Assembly (NCBI GenBank): GCA_934218695.1
Contig: CAKQDA010000002.1
Coordinates: 135,406-199,405, forward strand
Origin: an uncultured Succinivibrio sp.
Lineage (GTDB): Bacteria > Pseudomonadota > Gammaproteobacteria > Enterobacterales > Succinivibrionaceae
DNA: 64,000 nucleotides
Reading direction: 5' to 3'
The notes beneath the pieces were generated by a model. The model saw nothing but the letters and a program-made list of their open reading frames with translations, did not search any database and was not told where the DNA came from. Shown piece by piece: positions 1 to 9,952 of this stretch (positions within the stretch are counted from its first letter, which is position 1; every line of letters starts with the position of its first letter). A program made the translations under genes and the position numbers.

Positions 1-147
1 TGTAGTTCCATCCAAGCCAAAAGAAAAAAAACTTACAAAAAGAAAGAGTACTTGGTTATCAGACTTAAGGGTCTTCAAATCAGTTTTGATGCCACCCTTG
101 AAGGTATGGATATAACCATATCAAAAGTTCTTAAGGCACTGCAGTAG
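1..147 (+). CDS. tnpA: IS66 TnpA-like protein, 3' fragment
   Basis: The window opens inside a reading frame that is open from base 1 to a TAG at 145-147, giving 48 residues rich in Lys (for example QAKRKKTYKKKEYLVIRLKG). It ends 14 bases before the TnpB gene of an IS66 element, which is where IS66-family elements carry the small accessory gene tnpA. The assignment rests mainly on this position and on the basic composition; the helix-turn-helix part would lie upstream of the window. The fragment is cut by the window edge, not visibly by mutation. Confidence 0.55.
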   Translation, partial: CSSIQAKRKKTYKKKEYLVIRLKGLQISFDATLEGMDITISKVLKALQ

Positions 148-161
148 AAGGAGTCTCTATC

Positions 162-521
162 ATGTCAATATTATCTCAGACAGGAAAGATCATCCTTGTA
201 AGACAGCCTGTAAACGGCAGATTTTGTATTCACCGTTTAATGGCTATGTTAAGCTCCAATCAGTTCGGAGTCTGCTGGAACGTAACAGATGAAATCACTA
301 TTGTAACCTTTAACGCCAAAAGGACCATCTGTAAGATCCTGCATGTTGACACCTATGGAACAGACTGTACCACCAGAATACTGAACTATGGTAAATTCAA
401 AACCATCCTTCAGGAGGATTTACTTCCTGTTCATTTAAAAAGAGATGAACTTGAAATCTTACTAACAGGAGGAGATTTACCTGACAGTAAGAAACCAGAA
501 GTTTTTTTAATGGCAGGATGA
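162..521 (+). CDS. tnpB: IS66 accessory protein TnpB
   Basis: 119 residues, the usual length for the IS66 Orf2/TnpB family. The N-terminal stretch with VNGRFCIHRLMAMLSS and the later LHVDTYGTDCTTRILNYGKF fit that family, in which TnpB is needed for transposition although its biochemical role is not settled. The gene lies 14 bases after the tnpA tail and has a GAAGGAG ribosome site before ATG 162. It looks intact, unlike the transposase gene downstream, from which it is separated by about 200 bases without a recognisable gene. Confidence 0.8.
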   Translation: MSILSQTGKIILVRQPVNGRFCIHRLMAMLSSNQFGVCWNVTDEITIVTFNAKRTICKILHVDTYGTDCTTRILNYGKFKTILQEDLLPVHLKRDELEILLTGGDLPDSKKPEVFLMAG

Positions 522-728
522 CAGTTTTTTTAATTTCTGTAAAAATATTTTTAGGGAGCAGTTTTTCATTAATAAAGAGAAACTTAGATTTAAAAGCCAT
601 TCCCATTAATCTCCCAATAATGTCCTGCCCTTAAAAAAAACAGGCTATTAATTCACAAAACAATAATGTATGATGATGCCTGTTTAAAGTTAAAAGTTCA
701 CACATTATAAGTTTCAGGAGGATTAAAG

Positions 729-3706
729 ATGTCAAAAGAAAAAGATGACAAGACAGATTTATCCTCCATGTCCAAAGAAGAGCTTATCACCTATCTCTTA
801 TCCCTTGAAAGTCAGCTTAAACAGCAGAAAGAGTAAGCTCAAAAGAAAGAACAGTCAAATGCTCAAAGCACCTCTGCCATTGTTTCCAATTTAAGAGCAG
901 AGCTATCACGCAAAGAGTTCAGCCTTCAAAGCGCTCTTAAAGAAAAGCAGCAGCTTTCTGCCAACATCAAACTCCTGTCAGATGAAAAACAGGAGCTTGA
1001 GGCAACTGTAGCAAAACTGAAGAAGTTCAGACAGGCTGTAAGAGACTTGCTGAGTAATCTTTTGGACAGTATCACTAACTACTATTTTGTCTTTAAAGAC
1101 ATGCGTTCTAAAGATGAGGTTCCTGAATATGACGAGAACAATCTTTTAGAACTTAACATGTTCATAGATCAAAAGCTGGACTTTCTCTTATCTACAGCTC
1201 AAACCTTTTTAGAACATCAAAAGGTAGCCTTAAACCTGTCAAGAACCGAGCAGACAGGACACAGTTCCCATGTATCAGAACCGCAGGACTGCTCAGCAGA
1301 CATTACTGCTGCAGCAGATGGTGAGGTTGAATATAGAAATGCAGTCACCGTTGAAACAGATGATCATGACCTAAAGGACTTTGACGAAGCTGCCTCATCA
1401 GTTACAATCAGCTCCGATCTTAACAGTGAAGTTAAAACAGACAGTTCTGCTTCTAATAACAGTAACTTTGCAGGTAATGAACTTACAGATGCTGAAGTAA
1501 AAGAAATTGTCATCAAAGGCTGTTCTCAGGAGCATAAAGATTCAGTAGCATAGAGTTTAAGTGCAGGCAACAAGGTTCTGTTAGAGCATATTAAAAATGA
1601 CATAACAAGTGTCTGCGACAGTAACCGCAAACGTAAATTCGAAAGATTTACCAGTATCAACGACTGTAACGAGATTGACGGCCCATTACCAACAGTATAG
1701 GCGTGCACTTTCACATGTACTGCAACGAGGGTGGTGGTACAAGAAATTTTATTCCTAAAAACAAGACTAAGAGAATTAACTCTGTACTTACACCTTCAGG
1801 GAGTCTTGGTAACCGTAGAACCATTTTAAGCAAGGTGCAGATTGCTGTCTGCACAGAGTGTAAAACAGAGACTGAAGTAAATCCTGCCACCTTATCTGAC
1901 TTTACCTTTACAAAGAGTGGTAAAGACGAGCATCATACACTCGATGAACAGATGAAAAACGCAAAAGAGAAAGTGGAAAAGGCTTTTAACAGCGTTTTAT
2001 CTGATGTTGGCACTGAAGAGATAAACGAGAGTAAGACAGACGATAAACGTGCGATATACCTGAAAGAGAACAGATTAAGACAGAATGAACGTAAAGCTGT
2101 CTTTAACAGTATAGAAAACTCAGATACAGCTGACAGAGTATCATTCAGTCTTTCAGATGATTTAATTGAAGCCGGTGACGGACTTACTCATATTATCAAT
2201 CCGTTAAGCTTTGATGCTCAAACCTTTGGCATGATGCCTCTGTTCTTAAAATCAGTAATGTCAGGAACACTGTTAGGATCATGTGGAACTCTCTTTACTC
2301 AGTTAGGAGCTCCTAAGAACAGGATATCCTGTTTCTACGAAGGTAACGGTCTGCCTTTAACCAGAGAACAGTTAACTGGTGGCATTAATGCCTTTGCCAG
2401 AGCTTTTCTGCATAATGTGGCTACAAATATTCATAATGATATTCTCAACCACTCAAAAGCAGTGGTCTGTGATGAGTCCACATTACTGTGCAGTGAGCTT
2501 GCCAATAAAAAGAAAGCTAAAGACGGCAGTAGAAAATCTCAAATCTGGGTTATGACCAGCAGCTTTACCTCTCCTGTAAAGGCAGCCTGGTATACAGTAT
2601 CACAAAGCCGTAATGCTGAAAATGTCGTAGACATCCTAAAGAGCGGTATTAGAAAAGACGGTCTGTTAACTCATGTTATCTCAGATGGCTATGCAGGATA
2701 CGACAGTGGCATTAAGACTTTAGAAGAGCTTACAGGCTGTAAGCTTAAAAGTGCCCGCTGCTGGACTCACGGCAGACGTGGATTATTTAAACTGCTTCAG
2801 AATACCTGGTTACTGAGAATTTACGAGAATGAGCTGTTACCAAAAGGTGAAAGCTTCTGTAATTTTGAAGAGAACCTGATGAAATACCGTGTCTCTAAAG
2901 CCGGCAGGAAGATGACTGACAGTGATGCATCCTTACTTACCATATTCTATCTAATCAATGCTCTGTTTGTAATTGATTCATCTGTCATTAAGGCTCATCA
3001 GTTTGTCTGTGATACTGAGGAATTCAAACAGGATTTATTAAAGGCAAGACAGAACAAATCTGCAAAGATTGTTGCTCTCATCTTTGACAGTATCAGACTG
3101 TATATAGCTGATAACCCTAAAGTCATGACCGTAAAAAAGACTAAGAATGGTGAGGTTAAGTTCTTAAGAAACCGTAAATATCCTGAATCAGGAGCCTTAA
3201 TCTATCAGTTAAAGTTTGAACAGGCTTTAAGAGATTTTTCCTTATCTCCTGATGTTGAACTAAGCTCATCAGCTGCTGAAAGAGCGCTAAAACTTGGTAT
3301 ATGTACCCGTCATGCCTGCATGTTTATACAGTCTGAAGATGGAGCTCATGCCTTTGCTGATTACCAGACAATTGTTAATACCTGTAACCTCAATAAGGTT
3401 CCGGTACAGCCTTATGTGATGTGGCTCTGTGCAAACATTAAACTGCGTTTAACCGAAAGACTGAATGATGGTCACAGAGATCCAACCTACTTTACTATGC
3501 CACATAAACAGGCTGTTAAAGACAAAGATGGCAAAGTAACCGGATATATCGGTATGTACGATGAAAGTAACAGACTCTGTTACGATAAAATCGATACAAG
3601 AGGTCTTGCCCCCTTACGATTACCGAAGATATCAGCAGATGCAACCCCAAAATTCCTAATTTACAAGACCTGCAGTGCGCTCTGCAGGCTAAGTTCTCCA
3701 CTATAA
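729..3706 (+). pseudogene. tnpC: IS66 transposase TnpC, broken by two stops and a frame change
   Basis: The gene starts at ATG 729 after AGGAGGATTAAAG, an excellent ribosome site. The frame is stopped by TAA at 834-836, continues in the same frame with a Leu/Lys/Gln-rich coiled-coil region to TAG at 1551-1553, goes on in that frame to TAG at 1698-1700, and then shifts to the frame that stays open from 1703 to 3706. The last part (667 codons) carries the IS66 catalytic core: a CDEST segment for the first acidic residue, SDGYAGY for the second, and CWTHGRRGLFKL just after it. The zinc-binding region upstream of the core falls around the frame change. Three lesions make a functional full-length transposase unlikely unless the stops are recoded. 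Confidence 0.8.
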
Positions 3707-3919
3707 GTTAGCTAAACTTTATAACAAATCCTCTTAAGATAAGCCTCATCAGCATGCATTCTGAGGTTTTACTGCCTAAATAACACCTTAATTTATCTAA
3801 GATCACTTAATTATAGCCGGTATGATCTGCAACAAATTCAGGATCTCACTCCTCTTTGGAGCTTGGCTTAATTCTAGGAAGATTTTTTATTTTTAATGGG
3901 AGTAATATTTAGCAGTTAC
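3707..3919. other. Non-coding stretch after IS66 transposase
   Basis: Between the transposase stop and the inverted repeat at 3920 there is no plausible gene. It presumably contains the right end of the IS66 element. I see no strong hairpin or promoter. Confidence 0.5.
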
Positions 3920-3996
3920 GTCGCAAACACCATAGATGTCAGGGTAGGCATACTCAACAAGAGACCGGATTATAGATGCATTTACTACGTTATGAA
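3920..3996 (+). repeat. Left copy of a 77-78 bp inverted repeat
   Basis: The 77 bases starting GTCGCAAACACCATAGA and ending ACTACGTTATGAA match the reverse complement of 5383-5460 with about seven differences including one inserted base. The copy ends 15 bases past the stop of the minus-strand glycosyltransferase-like gene. Read on the minus strand it is open and encodes RSLVEYAYPDIYGVCD; the other copy encodes the similar RSLVYYPYSDLYGVCD, so both may be fragments of one old coding sequence, possibly a transposase. Confidence 0.8.
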
Positions 3997-4011
3997 GTCT
4001 CTTATTTTTTT

Positions 4012-4926
4012 TTATTTGGAAAATCGTATTTTCAGACATTTAAACAGAACAACATACCGAGTTTCATCACGTTCTTCAATTCTTGAAAAGAAACGTATAA
4101 ACCTTGAAAACCAATGATGTCTTAATTTAAATGAAAGTATTCTGCATAAAAGTGAATGACAGGAAAAAATAAAAGATTCATTACCAGTATTATACGGATC
4201 AAAAATTGAATACCCCTGTGACGTTACGATCCAACCCAATAATCGTTCAACCACATGAGCTAAATCATTATCATTTTTTCTATTTACAACTCTGAACTGA
4301 TCTGCTTTAAGATCCATTTTCTGAAGAATCTTAAAGATACGCGATCTACTGATAAACATAGTACCAGCTACATATTCAACTTCATCACTGGGGTTTGCTT
4401 TAATACAAACTTTAGACAAAAGTTTTTTTGCTTCTTTAAAACAGTATATTGAATGTTTGCTTTTTGTAGTTAGACTTATTTTGTCAAAAAGTCTGTGATC
4501 GTTAATCATACCAACTGCAGGATTTTTGAATGCTTCAAGACTTTTTTCAAAATTCTCTTTTGAAGATATAAATGAGAGTAGCAGATTTCGCCAGTACTGA
4601 CCTCTAAAAAAATATTTATTATCAATAACGACAATAATCTTTCCCATATCTCTTTTAGTATGTATTTTGATCAGAAATTCATATTCATCAAGATTAACTG
4701 TCTTTAAAACCTTAATAAAAGGCCAGATGTCATAACCTATATTTTCACAAAGTTCAACTCTGGCATTCGGGTAGTGCTGTTTAACTTTAGTTGTTAAGCT
4801 GTCAAGATTATCTGAAGTGGTAACTATCAGATCAAAAGAATCTTTCTCAAGATTCTGAATACAACTATCAAGTAAATTCCACAATTCGTGGTAGTAAACA
4901 TGAGCTATGACAAGAAATTTCTTCAT
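4012..4926 (-). CDS. RgpF-like (rhamnan synthesis F) glycosyltransferase-like protein
   Basis: 304 residues resembling the rhamnan-synthesis F (RgpF) group of polysaccharide enzymes. Diagnostic pieces are an N-terminal FLVIAHVYYHELW strand, ENIGYDIWPF (the group usually has N-x-G-x-D-x-x-P), the IKIHTKRD motif and VAGTMFISR near residue 190. The same pieces occur in order in the gene at 11561-12439, so the two are paralogues. No membrane segment is evident. The gene stands alone between two copies of an inverted repeat and is surrounded by IS66, IS110 and IS1634 elements. The exact sugar and acceptor cannot be told from sequence. Confidence 0.7.
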   Translation of the reverse strand: MKKFLVIAHVYYHELWNLLDSCIQNLEKDSFDLIVTTSDNLDSLTTKVKQHYPNARVELCENIGYDIWPFIKVLKTVNLDEYEFLIKIHTKRDMGKIIVVIDNKYFFRGQYWRNLLLSFISSKENFEKSLEAFKNPAVGMINDHRLFDKISLTTKSKHSIYCFKEAKKLLSKVCIKANPSDEVEYVAGTMFISRSRIFKILQKMDLKADQFRVVNRKNDNDLAHVVERLLGWIVTSQGYSIFDPYNTGNESFIFSCHSLLCRILSFKLRHHWFSRFIRFFSRIEERDETRYVVLFKCLKIRFSK

Positions 4927-5382
4927 TTATCTATATTTTTTTTTCTGTAAAGAACTTAAGTTAATCTCAAAGTACTATGAATTATACCAATAATCAGACT
5001 ATCTTTATTAAAAAGTATCATCTTTATTATGGCCAATATTGCAAAACAGCCAAACTGCGTCAGATCACATAATCTGACAAGTACTGACTGAATGTGTGAT
5101 TGCACATAGTACCTTTGCATGCCAAAGGTATTGCTTATTAAAAATCAGTTTAAGTATTAGATTAATCAGACTAAGTAGCGAAACTTTTTAGAACTATTAA
5201 TCGTTCTCAAAATATCGTAATATCCTGTCACCAACAGAATTAAGTGCGAGTTTTGCAGTGAGTAGTTTTATTTCTATATAGAGAACGGCGATCTGTCAAG
5301 CAAATAATTTAAATAAAACATTCACAAACTATCGGACTATATATATGGACCCACTTAAACCTGCAAGAGATTTTGATAACTT
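4927..5382. other. Intergenic region upstream of the RgpF-like gene
   Basis: About 450 bases without a credible gene. It should contain the promoter of the minus-strand gene starting at 4926. I see an imperfect palindrome around 5112-5130 (ACCTTTGCATGCCAAAGGT) and no convincing regulator site. Confidence 0.4.
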
Positions 5383-5460
5383 TTCATAACGTAGTAAATG
5401 CAGCTATATATCCGGTCTCTTGTTTACTATCCCTACTCTGACCTCTATGGTGTTTGCGAC
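5383..5460 (-). repeat. Right copy of a 77-78 bp inverted repeat
   Basis: Reverse complement of 3920-3996 at roughly 91 percent identity by eye. It lies about 460 bases upstream of the RgpF-like gene start and 160 bases from the 3' end of the IS110 transposase, so the two copies bracket the single gene at 4012-4926. Confidence 0.8.
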
Positions 5461-5619
5461 TGTATTCCTTAATTAACTTCTCGGCATTTATTGCCTTTAA
5501 CCGCGTCAGGTTTGGTACAGTCCGGTTTTACCTGTTATGCCAAATTTATCTTTCTCTGTGCATTTCCCTGGTGGGAACTTTTTTGCTATTTCTCCTAAGA
5601 GTTTTTATAACAAATCTTT

Positions 5620-6722
5620 TTAAGCAAGCTGAAGTTCAGCAGATGTATCTGATATCTCATTTGCTTTGTTTTCAAAGGCTTTTCTTTGAGTTAGCATTGC
5701 CCATAATATTCTGATTATCTTATTGGCAACAGCAATCATGATCTTCTTTGCTGGTTTGCCGTTTAGCTTTAGCCTCAGAGCAAATCTGTCAAGGTGTGTA
5801 GCCTTTCCCTGTTCAATATGCCTTGATGCATTCTGTATAATCGTACAGGCACATTGAGCTAACAGAGCTCTGAGATATCTGTTTCCTGTCTTGGTTATGC
5901 CACCTAAGGTAGAACGACCTCCTGTTGAATGCTGACTTGGAACCACCCCGTTCCATGCTGCCATCTCACGGCCATTTCTAAACTGCGATGCATCACCAAC
6001 CTCAGCTACAATGGCACTGGCCGTAAGAGAACCTACTCCAGGACAGGTTAAGGCTATCTTAACAAGCTCATTATCTTTATTAAGAGACTCAATCTTCTCT
6101 GACAGTTCTTTTTCTCTTTGTTCCAGACGATGGTAATCCTCAAACAGAGAGCTTATAGCTACTCTTAAATTAACATCATGTATCTTTTCGCATTCATTAA
6201 ACAAAGCTTCTATTTCTGAATTAAAACTGCCTTTGCCTCTGGCTACTACAATTCCGAATTCAGCAAGGATACCTCTAATTCTGTTGCTAAGTTCAACTCT
6301 CTGTGAAACTGTTGCTTTTCTTAAAGTATGCAGTAAAGCAACTGTTTGCTCTTCAACTGTTTTAATTCTTACAAACTTGGTATCAGGCTGTATTCCGCAT
6401 GTATAGATAGCCTCTGCATCTCTCTCATCATTCTTGACTCTCCTGTTTCTGAGAAATGCCTTTACATGCTGTGCAGCAATGAGCTTTACCGTGAATCCAT
6501 GACCTTCAAATAATCTTGCCCAGTGCTGACTTGCTGAACATGATTCCATAAAGATTAGACAAGGACCCTGCTTTAAAATGTACTCAACAAATTTTGAACG
6601 CTGTACCTTGGTATTCTTCTTTTTACCTGTCTTCTGGTTTACCACCAATAACTGAAAAGAATTCTTAGCTGTATCAATAGAAATAATTTTTCGACATTCT
6701 TTGCAACTTCATTTACAATCAT
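5620..6722 (-). pseudogene. IS110-family transposase, frameshifted near the N-terminus
   Basis: The main open frame (5620-6648, GTG start, 342 codons) is a DEDD transposase of the IS110 family: KNDERDAEAIYTCG, then the C-terminal LTCPGVGSLTASAIVAEVGD and AAWNGVVPSQHSTGGRS stretch that this family shares. Its N-terminus is missing. Upstream, ATG at 6722-6720 opens MIVNEVAKNVEK and, after a one-base frame change at an A5 run near 6685-6690, the sequence continues ISIDTAKNSFQLLVVNQK into the main frame. The Asp in IDTAKN is the expected first catalytic residue, so the frame change separates start and active site. Either this is a lesion or a sequencing slip in the A run. IS110 elements normally lack terminal inverted repeats, and I could not place the ends. 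Confidence 0.8.
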
Positions 6723-6885
6723 CTTGTGGACCTTCTTGCAGACATTGGTTAGTAAAATTTTTGAATAAAACTTTAGTCGTAACTGTTTGATTTCAGATCA
6801 CTTTCTACTAATTTATGGTCATCATGAAATTATATATTTAATTTTCAACGACTTTTTGCTTATTTTGCGATTAAAGGATCAAAAC

Positions 6886-8754
6886 GATCGGTAGTAATTT
6901 CATCAGCGTGACTTAAGGATCACCAGATCACATAAAGGCTTTTAATTTTTCATCAGATGCCTTATAAAGCTTGTATACAAAAGAATATAAGGCACAGGAA
7001 TATGGCATCGCTTGACGATTTTGATGATGACAACGAACAGGTAACAGCTGAGCTTGGAAATCTGGGATTAACAGCAGCAGGATTTGATTATTTCAACCTT
7101 GATGAGCCTATTGAGTTGTGCATAGGAAAGATAGGTTCCCATGTTAAGTTTAAGAGCTCTGAAATAGTAAAGCTTTTATGCTGTCAGGTCCTGAATGTAC
7201 CATATCAGTCACTGTATGGAACGCAGGAGTTTTACCGAAACCGACCATTACAGGCACTGATAAATCGTAAAGATGTTACATTTGAGCAGCTGGATAGAAA
7301 TGTTCTTTCAAGAACTCTTTATGCCATCGCTGAATTTGGACCAGAGAAGCTGTTTTTAAGATGCTCTGCAAAGGTAGCAGAGAAACTGGGGCTCAAGGTA
7401 GAGAGTGTCCATTTGGACAGTACCAGCTTCCATTATTCTGGAGAGCCAGGAATTGAAGATGGATGCAATATTGTTCTCGACCAGGGGTACAGTAGAGACA
7501 ATCATCCAGAGCTGGGACAGATAAATGAGCTGATGCTTTGTGATGAACTGAGTAAACTGCCTATATTTGAAACCTGTGTCAGTGAACATGTATCCGATAA
7601 GACCAGTTTCAGAAATGTCATTACTGACTATTGGGACAGTATCAAGGCTCAGTTTAAGAATTTACGTTATCTTACAGGAGACAGTGCCTTATGCACCTCT
7701 CCTATTGCCAAAGCTGCTAAAGAACATGGCATTAAAATGGTAACTCGTATTCCTGACAAGAATGACGAGGCTACAGCCTGCAGAAAGATGTTAAAGGCAC
7801 ATCCTGAAGAGCTTGTTCCTGTAGATGAGAACAATCCTGAAGGAACTAAAGCCATGTGGTGTGGTGAAGGTAAACTTGGAGATGAAACCGTAAAGAAACT
7901 GCTGGTACAGAATGAGTTACTTTACTCCACCAAGAAGAGGACCATTACCAAAAGAGCAGAAAAGGAGCTTGATAAGGTAAATTCTCAGCTGAAGAAACTC
8001 TGGACGCAGCCCTGCAAATGTAAGGCTGATGCAGAACAGGAATTAAAGAAAATCACAGCTAAGCTTAAGCTTGTAAAGCTTACTGATGCTGGTATTGGCT
8101 ATGAGGAAGTACAGAAATACACTCATAAAGGCAGACATGGTAAGGATGAGCAAAAGGTAACGGTTGCGGTTAAGGTTAGAGCTGAAGTTGAGCTTGATGA
8201 TACCGCCATAGAGCAGAAGATAAAAGAGGATACCTATTACGTCATCTGCACCAATGATGTTGAAAGAAACTGGACTATGGCAGAGCTCATGGGTGTATAT
8301 AAGAAGCAGTCTGTAGTAGAGCGTAACTGGAGATGCCTCAAGGATAAGAAACTGCTTATCAACGCAATCTATCTGGAGCTGCCATCAAGAATAAATGCAC
8401 TGATGTGGATTATGACCACTGCTCTTTTGATATTTACCGCAACAGAATACCTGATGCGAAAGAAGATGCAGGAGCAGAAGCTCACTATACCATCTCCGGA
8501 TCATAAGGTTCAGCTTGAAAAGCCAAGCCTTATGAGACTGTATCAGTATATAGGCAACAGTGGAATCGTCCTTCAGTGCAACCGAAGTACAGGAAAAGTA
8601 TCTGTACTTGGACTTCCGACTGAAGTAAAACTGGTCCTGATAGCTATGGGAGATGAATGGTGCCGGTATTACCTTAAGTCGTATTACCAGGACACAGCGT
8701 TTTAACTTGTTGATTAACTGAATAATGATGTTTTATTCGAAAATTTTACCGATC
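6886..8754 (+). mobile_element. IS1634-like element with short terminal inverted repeats
   Basis: GATCGGTA at 6886-6893 is repeated inverted as TACCGATC at 8747-8754, with scattered further matches inward (AATTTC against ATTTTC). They enclose the transposase gene 7002-8705 at sensible distances, giving an element of about 1.87 kb. No clear target duplication is visible outside these ends, so the exact borders are tentative. Confidence 0.55.
7002..8705 (+). CDS. IS1634-family DDE transposase
   Basis: 567 residues from ATG 7002, preferred over an upstream ATG at 6957 because AGGA stands just before it. Features of the IS4/IS1634 superfamily are ESVHLDSTSFHYSGE (first Asp, about residue 120), LGYSRDN-like YSRDNHPELGQ, YLTGDSALC (second Asp) and the late VVERNWRCLKDKKL with the catalytic Glu. 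A Lys-rich coiled segment lies in the middle. The frame is uninterrupted and lies between matching short inverted repeats, so this may be the only active insertion sequence in the window. Confidence 0.8.
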   Translation: MASLDDFDDDNEQVTAELGNLGLTAAGFDYFNLDEPIELCIGKIGSHVKFKSSEIVKLLCCQVLNVPYQSLYGTQEFYRNRPLQALINRKDVTFEQLDRNVLSRTLYAIAEFGPEKLFLRCSAKVAEKLGLKVESVHLDSTSFHYSGEPGIEDGCNIVLDQGYSRDNHPELGQINELMLCDELSKLPIFETCVSEHVSDKTSFRNVITDYWDSIKAQFKNLRYLTGDSALCTSPIAKAAKEHGIKMVTRIPDKNDEATACRKMLKAHPEELVPVDENNPEGTKAMWCGEGKLGDETVKKLLVQNELLYSTKKRTITKRAEKELDKVNSQLKKLWTQPCKCKADAEQELKKITAKLKLVKLTDAGIGYEEVQKYTHKGRHGKDEQKVTVAVKVRAEVELDDTAIEQKIKEDTYYVICTNDVERNWTMAELMGVYKKQSVVERNWRCLKDKKLLINAIYLELPSRINALMWIMTTALLIFTATEYLMRKKMQEQKLTIPSPDHKVQLEKPSLMRLYQYIGNSGIVLQCNRSTGKVSVLGLPTEVKLVLIAMGDEWCRYYLKSYYQDTAF

Positions 8755-8888
8755 AATGCGAGTTCTTGGTTGTTAATATTGTTTCTATCGATACTATACA
8801 CAGTTAATCTGTTTTTAGCATCTTCAGCTTAGTGGGGCAACACCATTAACTTCCATGCCTTGTCTGTCTGATAAATCAATGACTAGCC

Positions 8889-9671
8889 TTACTTGCTGTG
8901 TTTATACAGCATGAATTTCAAATATAAAGCTGAAAACGGCCATAACCATTTATATATTCTGTTAAGCCTTTTTAGAATATCAGATGCAGATGTTACATCA
9001 TAACCTTCGCTTGTATTTGCATAAAGAGAATATGTAATTCTCTTGTATGTATCGGCGTGTTCATTGCTTTGAGCCAGCCAGTCTTCATAGTAGAATCTGT
9101 CTGATGTAATTACAGGCTCTTCAAGTTGCCTTACATATGAAGATCTGACCCAGAAAAAATTGAACCAGATCAGACAGCCTCTCTGATCATTCGGATCGTA
9201 ATCTTTTTTAGGAAAAGCTCCAATTTTTGACACGTCTTTATGAGTATCAAAAATTTCAAGTGTATGTCTGAAATTAAGGAATGTAAGGTAGGTAAGCAAA
9301 ATTTCTCTTGGAGATCTGCCTGACTTTAATCCAGTTGAAAAATGCTGTTTGTAACTCATTCCTTTTGTATGCAGGTAAATAAGGAACTCATGTTCATTAT
9401 TTATAGCTAATTCCCATACTTTATGTATTCCAAAATATTCATAAGTGTTTTTATTATGAAAATTTACACTTGTAAGGGGAATATTAAGATTGTTAAAAAA
9501 ATGTTTTACTTCAGATGAATCTTCTGAATCTGACACTTCGATATATAATGTCGCTTCCTTTAATACACCAGATCTTCTGATATCAGAAAGTTGCGAATAA
9601 ATAATTTTTTTCCAGTTCTTTTTATGATTTATATAAGCAAAATAGACTATGCCAATTCTTTTCTCGTTCAT
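8889..9671 (-). CDS. Glycosyltransferase-like protein of the polysaccharide cluster
   Basis: 260 residues, no signal peptide or clear membrane span except a hydrophobic C-terminal patch (WLWPFSALYLKFML). An N-terminal RIGIVYFAYIN strand, a central FLIYLHTKGMSY and later CLIWFNFFWVRSSYV suggest a nucleotide-sugar transferase fold; HTKG resembles the HTKR motif of the RgpF-like proteins at 4012 and 11561. I do not recognise the exact family and give no substrate. The gene is transcribed away from the HD-domain gene at 9953 and has an IS1634 element 130 bases past its stop. Confidence 0.5.
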   Translation of the reverse strand: MNEKRIGIVYFAYINHKKNWKKIIYSQLSDIRRSGVLKEATLYIEVSDSEDSSEVKHFFNNLNIPLTSVNFHNKNTYEYFGIHKVWELAINNEHEFLIYLHTKGMSYKQHFSTGLKSGRSPREILLTYLTFLNFRHTLEIFDTHKDVSKIGAFPKKDYDPNDQRGCLIWFNFFWVRSSYVRQLEEPVITSDRFYYEDWLAQSNEHADTYKRITYSLYANTSEGYDVTSASDILKRLNRIYKWLWPFSALYLKFMLYKHSK

Positions 9672-9952
9672 ATTAAAAGAAAACTCAATATTTGAAGTAA
9701 ATTGTAATCGTAAGCACTAATGAGATATTTGGATAATAATTTAGTTTTTTTTTGCTGAATGTATTCCTCTTTCTTAATTGTACCATTAAACCACTTCTAA
9801 TCACACATTCGATGGTAATTTACAGTTTTTTACTCCATATTTTCTTTTCAAAACTCATATGTCAGCAAATTATGCCAGTAATAATCTCGTGTTCAATTTT
9901 CTTAATGATATCTTGTGTACAAGTTGTGGCGTTATCAAGGATACATATTCAT

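Larger units (their letters stand above)
1..3706 (+). mobile_element. IS66-family element, decayed (left end outside window)
   Basis: Three genes in the IS66 order follow each other on the plus strand: a tnpA tail (1-147), tnpB (162-521) and a tnpC transposase spread over 729-3706. The transposase has two in-frame stops and a frame change, so the element should not move by itself. The right terminus lies somewhere between 3707 and 3920; I could not identify a terminal inverted repeat because the left end is outside the window. Confidence 0.75.

Noticed and set aside
397..606. Minus-strand frame of 69 codons overlapping the IS66 TnpB gene
   Set aside because: Shadow of a well-recognised gene; no ribosome site and no familiar content.
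834..1700. Idea that TAA/TAG are read as sense codons in this organism
   Set aside because: All housekeeping genes in the window (rml, uvrC, porA, metG, fabA) end normally at TAA, TAG or TGA; the IS66 gene is simply decayed.
3896..4117. 73-codon plus-strand frame between IS66 and the RgpF-like gene
   Set aside because: It runs through the inverted repeat and then antisense to the RgpF-like gene; the second repeat copy does not keep this frame open.
5090..5112. CRP-like ATGTGTGATTGCACAT
   Set aside because: The half-sites are two bases too close for TGTGA-N6-TCACA.
5454..5714. 86-codon plus-strand frame at the 3' end of IS110
   Set aside because: Hydrophobic shadow of the transposase and its flank; no start signals.
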